A DNA stretch of 64,000 nt from JADCCX01 sp031373545. Its GTDB lineage: Bacteria; Pseudomonadota; Alphaproteobacteria; Rhizobiales; Beijerinckiaceae. Below the pieces are notes generated by a model. That model was given only the letters and a program-made list of their open reading frames with translations, was not told where the DNA came from and did no database searches. The stretch is taken from NCBI GenBank assembly GCA_031373545.1, contig JANMMT010000105.1:1-64000 (forward strand), given 5' to 3'. The translations under genes and the position numbers were made by a program. Below, piece by piece: positions 42,699-52,125 of the stretch. Position 1 is the stretch's first letter, and the number at the start of each line of letters is the position of its first letter.

Positions 42699-45317
42699 AT
42701 GAATTTTGAGAAATACACCGAACGCTCACGCGGTTTCGTGCAATCCGCCCAATCGCTCGCCACGCGCGAAAACCATCAGCAATTTGCCGCCGAGCACCTG
42801 CTCAAAGTCTTGCTGGATGACGCTGAAGGTTTGGCCGCAGGCCTCATCACCCGTGCGGGCGGCGACTCCCGTCAGGCCCTGAAACTCACCGAGCAGGCGC
42901 TTGCCCGCGTGCCCAAGGTCACGGGCTCTGCCGCCGGGCAGGTGTATGTTGCGCCGGGCCTTGCGCGCGTGTTTGCGGCGGCGGAAAAAGCGGCCGGCAA
43001 ACAGGGTGACAGCTTCGTCACCGCCGAGTTGCTGCTGCTGGCGCTGGCGCTGGAAAAAGACACGGAAGCCGGCAAAGCTCTCTCTGCCGCTGGCGTGACG
43101 CCGCAAGCGCTGAACAGCGCCATTACGGCCATCCGCAAGGGGCGCACCGCTGACAGCGCCACCGCCGAGAACGCCTATGATGCGCTCAAGAAGTATGCCC
43201 GCGACCTGACGGAAGACGCGCGCAACGGCAAGCTGGACCCGGTCATCGGCCGCGACGAGGAAATCCGCCGGACCATTCAGGTGCTCTCGCGCCGCACCAA
43301 GAACAACCCCGTGCTCATTGGTGAGCCGGGTGTCGGCAAGACCGCGATCGTGGAAGGCCTGGCGCTGCGCATCATCACCGGAGACGTGCCCGAAAGCCTG
43401 AAGGACAAGAGCCTGCTGGCGCTCGATCTGGGCGCGTTGATTGCGGGCGCGAAGTACCGGGGCGAGTTCGAGGAGCGCCTGAAAGCCGTGCTCAACGAGG
43501 TGACCTCGGCCGAGGGCAGCATCATCCTGTTCATCGACGAGATGCACACGCTGGTGGGCGCAGGCAAGGCGGATGGCGCGATGGATGCCTCCAACCTGCT
43601 CAAGCCCGCCTTGGCGCGCGGCGAACTCCACTGTGTCGGTGCCACCACGCTCGCCGAATACCGCAAGCATGTGGAAAAGGACGCGGCATTGGCGCGGCGG
43701 TTCCAGCCGGTGTTTGTCTCCGAACCCACGGTGGAAGATACCGTGTCGATCCTGCGCGGCATCAAGGAAAAGTACGAGCAGCACCACTCCGTGCGCATTC
43801 AGGACGCGGCGCTGGTGGCTGCGGCCACGCTGTCCAACCGCTACATCACGGACCGGTTTTTGCCGGACAAGGCCATCGATCTTGTAGATGAAGCCGCCGC
43901 GCGCCTGCGCATGGCCATCGACAGCAAGCCCGAGGAACTGGACTCCGTTGACCGCGAAATCATTCGCCTCAAGATCGAAGCCGAAGCCTTGAAAAAGGAA
44001 AACGACGCGGCGTCCAAGGACCGCCTCGTGCGTCTGCAAAAGGAGTTGGCCGATCTGGAGGAAAAATCCGCCGCGATCACCGCGCAGTGGCAGGGCGAAA
44101 AGGACAAGCTGGGCCGCGCCGCCGCCATGAAGAAGTCGCTCGATGAGGCCCGCACGGAACTCGCCCGCGCGCAGCGCGAGGGGCAGTTCCAGCGTGCCGG
44201 GGAGCTGGCTTACGGCATCATTCCCAAGCTGGAAAAAGAGCTGGTCGAGATCGAGGCGAAGGGTCAATCCGACCTCATGGAAGAAGCTGTCACACCTGAC
44301 CATGTGGCGCAGATCGTCTCGCGCTGGACCGGCGTGCCCGTCGACAAGATGCTGGAGGGCGAGAAGGACAAGCTGCTGCGCATGGAGCAGGAAATCGGCC
44401 GCCGCGTCGTGGGGCAAGCCGAGGCCGTCACGGCCGTTTCCACTGCCGTGCGCCGCGCGCGAGCCGGCCTGCAAGACCCCAACCGGCCCATCGGCTCGTT
44501 CATGTTCCTTGGCCCCACGGGCGTGGGCAAGACAGAGCTGACCAAGGCGCTGGCGAGCTTTCTGTTCGACGATGACACCGCCATGGTGCGCCTCGATATG
44601 TCCGAATACATGGAGAAGCATTCGGTCGCCCGGCTCATCGGCGCGCCGCCGGGCTATGTGGGCTATGAGGAGGGCGGCGCGCTCACCGAAGCCGTGCGGC
44701 GCAGGCCCTACCAGGTCGTGCTGTTCGACGAGATCGAGAAGGCGCACCCCGATGTGTTCAACGTGCTGTTGCAGGTGCTGGACGATGGCCGCCTGACCGA
44801 CGGGCAAGGCCGCACCGTGGATTTCCGCAACGTGCTCATCATCATGACATCCAATTTGGGCAGCGAGTACCTCGTCAACCAGCCGGAGGGCGAGGATACG
44901 GATGTGGTGCGCGAACCTGTGATGGCCGTGGTGCGCGGGCATTTCCGGCCCGAGTTTCTCAACCGCGTGGATGAGATCATCCTGTTCCACCGCCTCAAGC
45001 GCTCGGAGATGGGGGCCATCGTCGATATCCAGTTGAAGCGGCTCGCCAAGCTCTTGGACGACCGCAAGATCACACTCACGCTGGGGGATGACGCGCGCCA
45101 GTGGCTGGCCGACAAGGGCTACGATTCCGCCTACGGCGCGCGCCCCCTCAAGCGCGTGATCCAGAAGCATGTGCAGGACCCGCTCGCCGAGATGATACTG
45201 GCGGGCACCGTACTCGACGGCGAGACGGTTGCGGTCACCGTCGGCCCCGGCGGGCTGATGATCGGCGATGTGACGGTGGGCGGGGAGACTAGGCCTGTGG
45301 GTGTGGCGCTGAATTGA
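42699..45317 (+). CDS. clpB: ATP-dependent chaperone ClpB
   Basis: ClpB disaggregates proteins with DnaK. The 872-residue protein has a double Clp N domain, AAA+ domain 1 with GEPGVGKT, a coiled-coil middle domain (about 410-530, with ERAG-like QRAGELAYG), and AAA+ domain 2 with GPTGVGKT and FDEIEKAHPDVFN. The N-terminus MNFEKYTERSRGFVQSAQ is typical and the ATG has GGGAAG upstream. A heat-shock promoter could not be picked out by eye. It is the largest plus-strand gene to the right of the candidate origin. Confidence 0.97.
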   Translation: MNFEKYTERSRGFVQSAQSLATRENHQQFAAEHLLKVLLDDAEGLAAGLITRAGGDSRQALKLTEQALARVPKVTGSAAGQVYVAPGLARVFAAAEKAAGKQGDSFVTAELLLLALALEKDTEAGKALSAAGVTPQALNSAITAIRKGRTADSATAENAYDALKKYARDLTEDARNGKLDPVIGRDEEIRRTIQVLSRRTKNNPVLIGEPGVGKTAIVEGLALRIITGDVPESLKDKSLLALDLGALIAGAKYRGEFEERLKAVLNEVTSAEGSIILFIDEMHTLVGAGKADGAMDASNLLKPALARGELHCVGATTLAEYRKHVEKDAALARRFQPVFVSEPTVEDTVSILRGIKEKYEQHHSVRIQDAALVAAATLSNRYITDRFLPDKAIDLVDEAAARLRMAIDSKPEELDSVDREIIRLKIEAEALKKENDAASKDRLVRLQKELADLEEKSAAITAQWQGEKDKLGRAAAMKKSLDEARTELARAQREGQFQRAGELAYGIIPKLEKELVEIEAKGQSDLMEEAVTPDHVAQIVSRWTGVPVDKMLEGEKDKLLRMEQEIGRRVVGQAEAVTAVSTAVRRARAGLQDPNRPIGSFMFLGPTGVGKTELTKALASFLFDDDTAMVRLDMSEYMEKHSVARLIGAPPGYVGYEEGGALTEAVRRRPYQVVLFDEIEKAHPDVFNVLLQVLDDGRLTDGQGRTVDFRNVLIIMTSNLGSEYLVNQPEGEDTDVVREPVMAVVRGHFRPEFLNRVDEIILFHRLKRSEMGAIVDIQLKRLAKLLDDRKITLTLGDDARQWLADKGYDSAYGARPLKRVIQKHVQDPLAEMILAGTVLDGETVAVTVGPGGLMIGDVTVGGETRPVGVALN

Positions 45318-45477
45318 GGGGGCACCCGTCATTGCGAGCGGGGAGAGGGAGAAGGGTAGCGGAAGCGGCGGTGGTAGATGAGCTGGTGAATAACAGGCAG
45401 AATAAGCGGGACTGAATGGATCAGGTGCGTCAAAAAACTTATGGCAATGTGTATTATGTCGTCTTAATCACTTAAAT

Positions 45478-46467
45478 ATGCCGCTTGATCACTACGTCTC
45501 ACAGGTTCATCTGGCTAACTTCAACTCCCCCGCGCGCGGAGAGGATGGACTATGGGGTATCCGAAAGCGCGATCTACTTTTTTTCCCTTGCAAGACAAAA
45601 GACATCTGTCGCGTGCCTGACGGCAGCACGAATGCTTATATTTTGGAACCGCGGATCGTTGAGGAATTTTTGCTGACTATTGAGCCCAACTACAATCGGG
45701 CCATCGCCAGTTTCCGGGCCGGAATACCGAATGTAGATGCCGTTTATGTTGTCGCCGGGTTCATTGCATATGTGATGACATGCTCACCAGCCGCAATGCG
45801 CATAAACTCAGTGCCGCTGCGCGCTGCCGTTGATGCGACGAGCCGTCTTCTTGAAGCACGTAGCGATTTGCCATCTCCTCCCCCGGAGCTTGGCGCAGGG
45901 TCTTTGTCCGATATGCTTGATGACGGACGGGTCAAGATCAAAATCGATAAGAAGTACCCGCAAGCAATAGGGATTGACGGCATCACTCAACGTATAATCA
46001 GGTTTGGTAACTTCACCTGGGAAATTCTCCACAATGACTTCAAAGACTCGCCCTTTTTCACGAGTGACTTTCCAACCGCTGTTGAGGAGACCGCTGACAA
46101 CCGGATTATGAACAGGATTGTGCCGCTTGCCCCCGATCTAGCGGTGCGTATCCTCCCGGACTTCAACGATCCGCCTTCGAAGCTAGAATTTCCGGGCTTC
46201 CGGTATCGCAACGTCAACCTGTCATACCAAGGAGTCCGGGCTATCAACACAACAGTTGTGCGTTGCGCCGAGGAGACCGTGTTTTTTCGAGACAACCACG
46301 ACTGGGTTTCGCCATTCGTGAAAAAGCACCAGGTATTTCACACCTCATCTCTGACTGATCGCATTCCCATGCCCGTGGGCGGACATATGCTGATTGCCCG
46401 CACAAGAGTCCGTAGGCGTCCGGTCCATGAAGAAGTAATTACGGAGAACGGAATTACGGCATCATAA
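45478..46467 (+). CDS. DUF4238 domain-containing protein
   Basis: A 329-residue protein starting MPLDHYVSQVHLANF, the entry of the DUF4238 family (HYVPxxYLRxF). No catalytic residues are known. Its base composition is near half G+C in the rows I counted, clearly lower than its neighbours, and its codon use is irregular, which suggests recent transfer. It stands alone, without phage or mobile genes. DUF4238 proteins are sometimes seen in accessory regions. The 240 bp after it contain no gene. Confidence 0.75.
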   Translation: MPLDHYVSQVHLANFNSPARGEDGLWGIRKRDLLFFPCKTKDICRVPDGSTNAYILEPRIVEEFLLTIEPNYNRAIASFRAGIPNVDAVYVVAGFIAYVMTCSPAAMRINSVPLRAAVDATSRLLEARSDLPSPPPELGAGSLSDMLDDGRVKIKIDKKYPQAIGIDGITQRIIRFGNFTWEILHNDFKDSPFFTSDFPTAVEETADNRIMNRIVPLAPDLAVRILPDFNDPPSKLEFPGFRYRNVNLSYQGVRAINTTVVRCAEETVFFRDNHDWVSPFVKKHQVFHTSSLTDRIPMPVGGHMLIARTRVRRRPVHEEVITENGITAS

Positions 46468-46707
46468 TTATGGGGCCGCCATGTCAATTGCATAAACAGC
46501 CACTCCTCCAGTGACGCCCTACTCCGCCCGCAAAGCGAAAGCATCACCTATCTGGTACTTGTCGTCACCCAACTATCCCCTCATTTCGAAGTGACCGGCG
46601 CAGCCGGGCCTCGAGAAATACGCGAGATGTGCCATGTATCGAGGCTCACGGTGCTCCCATCTTGATATGTGGGTGGGGTTGGAATTGCGTCCTAGTTTTC
46701 GCCCCCC

Positions 46708-47736
46708 TCACGCCCTTTTGCGCAGCTCCATCGCCCCGTCGCGGCCTTCCTCCACCGCGTGGCAAGCCACGCCGTTGATCGGCAGCGGAGCCTCTGCGCG
46801 GCAGCGCTCGTTCACCAGCGGGCAGCGAGGGTGGAAGGTGCAGCCCGTGGGCGGATTGATGGGCGAGGGAATTTCCCCCTGCACGGGAATGCGCGCGCGG
46901 CCACTCATCTCCAAGTCAGGCACCGCATCCAGCAGCATGCGCGTGTAAGGGTGGCGCGGGGCGCTGAACAATTGCGCGGCAGGAGCCACCTCCACCAGAC
47001 GCCCCAGATACATCACGCCGATGCTGGTCGCCATGTGGCGCACCACGGCGAGGTTGTGGCTGATGAAGAGATACGTCAGCCCGAGGCGGTCCTGCAGATC
47101 GCGCATCAAATTGAGAATCTGCGCCTGCACCGAGACATCCAGCGCGGATGTCGGCTCATCACAGACGATGAACTCCGCGTTGGAGGCCAGCGCGCGGGCA
47201 ATGGCCACGCGCTGGCGCTGGCCGCCGGAAAACTGGTGCGGAAACTTCACCCTGTCCAGCGGCGAGAGACCCACGAGGGTCAACAGCTCGCCCACACGGT
47301 CCGTGATGTCCTTGTTGGTGTCCAGCAGCTTGAAGGCGCGGATCGGCTCGGCAATGATGTCCGCCACGCGCCAGCGCGGGTTGAGCGAGGCGTAAGGATC
47401 CTGGAAGATCATCTGGATGCGGCGGCGCAGCAACTCGCGCGCGGCGGAATTGGCGACCTCGCTCATCGACACGCCGTCCACCATCACCTCACCGCCCGAC
47501 ACAGGCAACAGCCCCACCACCATGCGCGCCACGGTGGATTTGCCCGAGCCCGATTCCCCCACCAGTGCAAAAGTCTCGCCCTTGCGGATGTCGAAGGAGA
47601 TGCCGTCCACGGCTTTCAAAAACTGCTTGGGCGCGCGGTCGATGACCCGCTCCAGCCAGGGCTTGGAGACATCGAAGGTTTTGCGCAGATCGCGCACGGT
47701 GACGAGGGCGGCGCTTTGTGCGAGCGGCGGAATCAT
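46708..47736 (-). CDS. Oligopeptide/dipeptide ABC transporter ATP-binding protein (OppF/DppF-like)
   Basis: A 342-residue ABC ATPase. It has Walker A GESGSGKST, signature LSGGQRQRV-like QFSGGQRQRVAIARAL, Walker B VCDEPTSALDVS, and the C-terminal oligopeptide cluster GCTFHPRCPLVNERC. It overlaps the OppD-like ATPase by ATGA. It is the last gene of a four-gene operon. A solute-binding protein is not adjacent. Confidence 0.93.
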   Translation of the reverse strand: MIPPLAQSAALVTVRDLRKTFDVSKPWLERVIDRAPKQFLKAVDGISFDIRKGETFALVGESGSGKSTVARMVVGLLPVSGGEVMVDGVSMSEVANSAARELLRRRIQMIFQDPYASLNPRWRVADIIAEPIRAFKLLDTNKDITDRVGELLTLVGLSPLDRVKFPHQFSGGQRQRVAIARALASNAEFIVCDEPTSALDVSVQAQILNLMRDLQDRLGLTYLFISHNLAVVRHMATSIGVMYLGRLVEVAPAAQLFSAPRHPYTRMLLDAVPDLEMSGRARIPVQGEIPSPINPPTGCTFHPRCPLVNERCRAEAPLPINGVACHAVEEGRDGAMELRKRA

Positions 47737-48725
47737 GCGGCCACCTCGCGCTTGGTCTGGCGCTTGTCGTAGAGCCAGCAGGCGACCTGTGAATTTTCAA
47801 CGGGAATGTACTCGGGCCGATCCGTGCGGCAGCGCTCAAACGCCTCGGCGCAGCGCGGGTTGAAGGCGCAGCCTGCCGGAATCGCGTTGAGGCGCGGCAT
47901 GGAGCCAGGAATTTGCAGCAGCCGCGTCTCGGCGGTGGCGAGGGTCGGGATCGCGCCCATCAGCCCCTTCGCGTAGGGATGCTTGGCGTGTTTCACCACA
48001 TCGCGCACGGGGCCGATCTCGACAATGCGTCCGGCATACATCACCGCCACGCGGTCGGCGGTTTCGGCGATCACGCCCATGTCATGCGTCACCAGCATCA
48101 CCGCCGTGCCGCGCTCCCGGCAGAGCTTCTTGATCAGCGTGATGATCTGCGCCTGCACCGAGACATCGAGCGCCGTTGTGGGCTCATCGGCGATGATCAG
48201 CTCGGGCTCGGCGGCCAGAGCCAGGGCGATCACCACACGCTGGCGCATGCCGCCGGAGAACTCGTGCGGATAACTGTCGATGCGCTTTTCCGGCGCGGGA
48301 ATGCCCACCTCGGTCAGGAGGCCCACGGCCCGCGCGCGCGCCTGTGCCTCGTTCATATCGGAGTGGGTGCGGATGGTTTCGATCAGTTGCTCGGAGATGC
48401 GAAACAGCGGGTTGAGCGAGGTCAGCGGGTCTTGGAAAATCATGCCGATGCGCTTGCCGCGCACCTTGCGCAGTTCCTCTTTCGGCAGGTTATCGATGCG
48501 GCGGCCCTTGAGCCACACCTCGCCGCCGGCAATGCGCCCCGGCGGATCGATGAGGCCGATGATCGCCGTGCCGGTGAGGGATTTGCCCGCGCCCGACTCA
48601 CCTACGACGCCCAGCACCTCGCCGGGTGCAATGTCGAACGATACCTTGTCGATGGCGCGCAACAGGCCGCGCCGCGTCACGAACTCGACCTCAAGATTGC
48701 GCACGGAGAGAACGGGTTGGGTCAT
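47733..48725 (-). CDS. Oligopeptide/dipeptide ABC transporter ATP-binding protein (OppD/DppD-like)
   Basis: A 330-residue ABC ATPase. It has Walker A GESGAGKSLT, signature FSGGMRQRVVIALALA, Walker B IADEPTTALDV and the C-terminal cysteine cluster GCAFNPRCAEAFERC, typical for OppD/DppD. It lies between the permease and OppF-like genes, in the normal order. Confidence 0.93.
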   Translation of the reverse strand: MTQPVLSVRNLEVEFVTRRGLLRAIDKVSFDIAPGEVLGVVGESGAGKSLTGTAIIGLIDPPGRIAGGEVWLKGRRIDNLPKEELRKVRGKRIGMIFQDPLTSLNPLFRISEQLIETIRTHSDMNEAQARARAVGLLTEVGIPAPEKRIDSYPHEFSGGMRQRVVIALALAAEPELIIADEPTTALDVSVQAQIITLIKKLCRERGTAVMLVTHDMGVIAETADRVAVMYAGRIVEIGPVRDVVKHAKHPYAKGLMGAIPTLATAETRLLQIPGSMPRLNAIPAGCAFNPRCAEAFERCRTDRPEYIPVENSQVACWLYDKRQTKREVAA

Positions 48726-48728
48726 GGG

Positions 48729-49673
48729 CTACCGGAGTTTGGGGTTCAGCGCGTCGCGCAGCCAGTCGCCCAGCAGGTTGATGGCCAGGCCCAGGATAAC
48801 GAGTGTAAGCGCGGGGAAAAACAAAATCCACCACTCGCCCGAGAGCAGATATTGCTGGCCGAAGCGGATGAGCGTACCCAGCGAGGGCTGCGTGACGGGC
48901 AGGCCCACACCGAAGAACGACAGCGTCGCCTCCTCGATCACGGCGAGTGCCAGATTGATTGTGGCAATCACCAGCACCGGCCCCGTGACATTGGGCAGGA
49001 TGTGCCGCGCCATGATGGCAAAGCCCTTGATGCCGATGAGGCGGGCGGCATGCACGTAATCCTTGTTGCGCTCCACCATGGCGGAGGCGCGCACGGTGCG
49101 GGCGTACTGCGCCCAGTTCGACAGGCCGATGGCCAGGATGATCACGAACACCGCGGTTGATTCATGCTGGTTCGGCGGAATGATCCCGCGGGCCACGCCG
49201 AAGATCAGCAGCGCGATCAGGATGGCGGGAAAGGAAAGCTGCACATCCGCCACGCGCATGATGATCGTCTCGGTGCGCCCGCCCACATAGCCCGCGATGA
49301 GCCCCAGCGACACGCCCATGGACAAAGACAGGATGACCGACGACAGGCCGACGAACAGCGACACGCGCGTGCCGTAAAGCAGCGCCGAGAGCATGTCGCG
49401 CCCCTGTGCATCCGCGCCCAGCACGAAGAGATTGCCCGAGCCGAGCCCCCGCTCCATGGGGTGGGCAAAACCATCCATCAGGTTCAGCATCTTGGGGTCA
49501 AACGCATCCTGCGGGGCGAGCACATTGGCCAGCAGCGCCAGCATGACGATCAGCACTGTGGTGATCGCGGCGACGACCGTGATCTTCGATGCCTTGAACG
49601 ACAACCACAAATCACTGTCATTGAGGCGCTTGCGCAGGGTCAGGCGCGGTGTATCGGATGCGGCCATGGTCAT
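48729..49673 (-). CDS. ABC transporter permease (DppC/OppC-like)
   Basis: A 314-residue permease with six hydrophobic segments. The EAA-like loop is ASAMVERNKDYVHAARLIGIKGFAIMARHILPN. Its ATG overlaps the DppB-like permease stop by four bases, so they are coupled. It has three bases to the OppD-like gene. Confidence 0.92.
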   Translation of the reverse strand: MTMAASDTPRLTLRKRLNDSDLWLSFKASKITVVAAITTVLIVMLALLANVLAPQDAFDPKMLNLMDGFAHPMERGLGSGNLFVLGADAQGRDMLSALLYGTRVSLFVGLSSVILSLSMGVSLGLIAGYVGGRTETIIMRVADVQLSFPAILIALLIFGVARGIIPPNQHESTAVFVIILAIGLSNWAQYARTVRASAMVERNKDYVHAARLIGIKGFAIMARHILPNVTGPVLVIATINLALAVIEEATLSFFGVGLPVTQPSLGTLIRFGQQYLLSGEWWILFFPALTLVILGLAINLLGDWLRDALNPKLR

Positions 49674-50653
49674 TGCGCTTTCACGGTCGCACCCGTGCGC
49701 AAGCGCGGATCAATGAGAAAATAGATCAGATCCACGGCCAGATTGACGATCACGAACACGAGGCCGACGAACATCAGGTACGCGGCCATGACCGGAATAT
49801 CGACCACCTCCACCGATTTCACGAAGAGTGCACCCAGGCCCGGCCAGTTGAACACGGTTTCCGTGACGATGGCGAAGGCGACGATGGAGCCAAGCTGCAA
49901 TCCGGTGATGGTCACCACCGGCATCATGGTGTTCTTCAGCGCGTGGGAATAATTGATGGCACGATCGGTGAGCCCCCGCGCGCGGGCAAAACGCACGTAG
50001 TCGGTGCGCATCACCTCCAGCATCTCCGCGCGCACGAGGCGCATGATCAGCGTGAGCTGGAAGAAAGCCAGTGTGATCACCGGCAGCACCAGCGATTTGC
50101 GACCGGATTCTGTCAGCAAGCCTGTCGTCCACCAGCCCAGCGCCACCGTCTCGCCCCGACCGAAAGTGGGCAGCCAGCGCAGCTTGACCCCGAAGATGAA
50201 GATCAGCCCGATGCCGATGAGAAAGGTGGGCAGAGACACGCCAATGAGCGAAATCGACATGATGATGTTGGAGAGCACCGAGTCGCGGTGCAGCGCGGTG
50301 TAGATGCCAAGGCCGAGGCCAAACACCAGCGCCACTGTTGCAGACAGAAGGGCCAACTCCAGCGTGGCGGGCAGGCGCTCCTTGATCAGGGTGGAAACAG
50401 GCCGCCCCTGCCGGTAGGAAATACCGAAATCACCTTGCGCCGCATTGCCGAGAAAACGCCCGAATTGCAGAACGATGCTGTCATTGAGGCCAAGCGACTC
50501 GGAGAGTTCCTGCCTGTCTTTCAATGTCGCATCCTGTCCGACGATGCTGGCAACAGGGTCGCCTACATAGCGGAACATCGAGAATGCGATGAATGCCACC
50601 GCGATCATCACGGTTGTGGCTTGCAAAAGGCTGCGGAGGAGCTGACCAAACAT
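49670..50653 (-). CDS. ABC transporter permease (DppB/OppB-like)
   Basis: A 327-residue permease with six hydrophobic segments. The EAA loop reads EVMRTDYVRFARARGLTDRAINYSHALKNTMMP. It is the first gene of the operon on the minus strand, after an intergenic stretch of 60 bp to the acyltransferase. The substrate, probably a peptide or a cation (nickel), is not determined by sequence. Confidence 0.92.
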   Translation of the reverse strand: MFGQLLRSLLQATTVMIAVAFIAFSMFRYVGDPVASIVGQDATLKDRQELSESLGLNDSIVLQFGRFLGNAAQGDFGISYRQGRPVSTLIKERLPATLELALLSATVALVFGLGLGIYTALHRDSVLSNIIMSISLIGVSLPTFLIGIGLIFIFGVKLRWLPTFGRGETVALGWWTTGLLTESGRKSLVLPVITLAFFQLTLIMRLVRAEMLEVMRTDYVRFARARGLTDRAINYSHALKNTMMPVVTITGLQLGSIVAFAIVTETVFNWPGLGALFVKSVEVVDIPVMAAYLMFVGLVFVIVNLAVDLIYFLIDPRLRTGATVKAQ

Positions 50654-50712
50654 TCGGGAGAACTTAGGGCAGTCACGGCAGGACGCACAAGCATTTTGCG
50701 TGACGAAACGCC

Positions 50713-51582
50713 CTATGCCGCTTTTATCGCTGCAGGTGGCGCCGCGCGACCGGTGAGTTCCTCTGTCAGCATGCGGCGCACTGCGGCTTCAGCCTGCTGC
50801 GTCAGGCCCTTGCGATCGCTGTCCGTGTGGCAGGGAATGGGCGGGGCGAAGGCGATGGTCATATCCAAGGCCCCGCCGCGCAGGATGTTCGCCAGATGCG
50901 GCAGCATTTCCATGTCGCCATACCAGCCGATGCGCGAGCGCCCGGTGCGCCCCGTCGGCAGGCCGTCGGCCCGGTTGTAGGCGAGCGCCACGGGTTGCAG
51001 CCAAACGCAGTCATTCTTTGATCCGGCATCGGCCGCGCCCGCCGTCAGCGCCTGATGTGCCGCACCCACAAGCGCCGAGCGGAAGGGCAGGATGCGATTG
51101 CCGTCTGACGTGGTGGATTCGGCAAACAACACAATCGGATCGCCTTCGGCCAGCCGCTCGGCAATCTCGGCATTCACGCGCGCGGTATCGCCCTTTTTCT
51201 GCCGATCCACGAAAACCGAGCGCTGCAGGCGCGCCAGCGTGCCTAAAATCGGCCATGTGGCAATCTCGGCTTTCGCGACGAAGGACACCGGCACGAGGGT
51301 GGACAGCGCGAGAATATCGATCCACGAGACGTGGTTGGAAAGGATCAGTACAGGACTCTCGCGTGCAGGTTCTCCTTTGACGTGTACGCGCACGTCCATA
51401 AGTTTCAGGGCGAAGCGGTGAAACAGGACGGGCAGGTGGCGCCGAATCTTCCAGTGAAAGCGGCAGGCCAGCCACTGCACGGGCAGCAGCGGCAGCACGG
51501 CCAGCAGCAGCGTGGCACTGATCACCACGAGGCGAAAGGTGCCTTTGGGACGGTGAACATCCTCAATGAAGGACAGGCTCAT
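50713..51582 (-). CDS. 1-acyl-glycerol-3-phosphate acyltransferase family protein (PlsC-like)
   Basis: A 289-residue membrane-associated acyltransferase. The HxxxxD catalytic motif is NHVSWID, followed by the acceptor site FAESTTSDG and a downstream proline-rich motif. A hydrophobic N-terminal helix (about residues 18-36, VVISATLLLAVLPLLPV) anchors it. The ATG has AGGA upstream; an ATG ten codons earlier is possible. It follows rimI by 47 bp on the same strand. Confidence 0.9.
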   Translation of the reverse strand: MSLSFIEDVHRPKGTFRLVVISATLLLAVLPLLPVQWLACRFHWKIRRHLPVLFHRFALKLMDVRVHVKGEPARESPVLILSNHVSWIDILALSTLVPVSFVAKAEIATWPILGTLARLQRSVFVDRQKKGDTARVNAEIAERLAEGDPIVLFAESTTSDGNRILPFRSALVGAAHQALTAGAADAGSKNDCVWLQPVALAYNRADGLPTGRTGRSRIGWYGDMEMLPHLANILRGGALDMTIAFAPPIPCHTDSDRKGLTQQAEAAVRRMLTEELTGRAAPPAAIKAA

Positions 51583-51629
51583 GGCAAAATCCTGCTCATG
51601 GCAAGGGCTCATTCATTTTAGGGCCTCAA

Positions 51630-52115
51630 TCATTTCAAGGCCTTGCGCATGACCAGCGCGGTGGCGGCCGATCCATCCGAACGCTTGTAATAGGCATCGC
51701 GGCGCGCCACCTCGCTGTAGCCCTCGCGTTTATACAGCGCGAGCGCGGGCGCATTGCCGGTTTCGACTTCCAGAAACACCGTTCGCACGCCGTTGAGTGA
51801 CAGCACATCGTGATGCGCCAGCAGGAGCCGAGCCGAATGGCCCTCGCCGCGCCGGTCCGGCCGCACGGCGATGGAGAGGATTTCCGCTTCATCCGCCGCG
51901 ATGCGTGACAACACGAACGCGCCCAGCCGACCACTGCGCTCCTCCCCCGCCACATGGGCCAGCGATGTCTCCTCCGACAGCATGCGCTCGAACTCCGTCA
52001 AGCCCCAGGCGCGGTCGAACGAAGCGGTGTGGATGTCGCAGATGGCCGCCACATCGCGGCTTTCGGCCAGGCGGATCATCAAGGGGGGGCGGGCGCGTTT
52101 GAAGCCGAAGATCAT
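51630..52115 (-). CDS. rimI: Ribosomal protein S18-alanine N-acetyltransferase RimI
   Basis: RimI acetylates the N-terminal alanine of ribosomal protein S18. The 161-residue GNAT protein has the acetyl-CoA-binding motif VRPDRRGEGHSARLL and the C-terminal YKREGYSEVARRDAYYK typical of RimI. It lies ten bases after tsaB on the same strand, the usual tsaB-rimI order. A short N-terminal extension (MIFGFKRARPPL) before the family start may be surplus. Confidence 0.9.
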   Translation of the reverse strand: MIFGFKRARPPLMIRLAESRDVAAICDIHTASFDRAWGLTEFERMLSEETSLAHVAGEERSGRLGAFVLSRIAADEAEILSIAVRPDRRGEGHSARLLLAHHDVLSLNGVRTVFLEVETGNAPALALYKREGYSEVARRDAYYKRSDGSAATALVMRKALK

Positions 52116-52125
52116 GGGATGCGTC

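Noticed and set aside
42726..45332. Long open frame on the minus strand opposite clpB (868 codons)
   Set aside because: It mirrors the codon bias of clpB in a GC-rich genome and gives a His- and Arg-rich product with no motifs.
45330..45480. Purine-rich spacer after clpB with TCATTGCGAGC resembling a dispersed repeat
   Set aside because: The match is too short to call, and no second copy was seen in the window.
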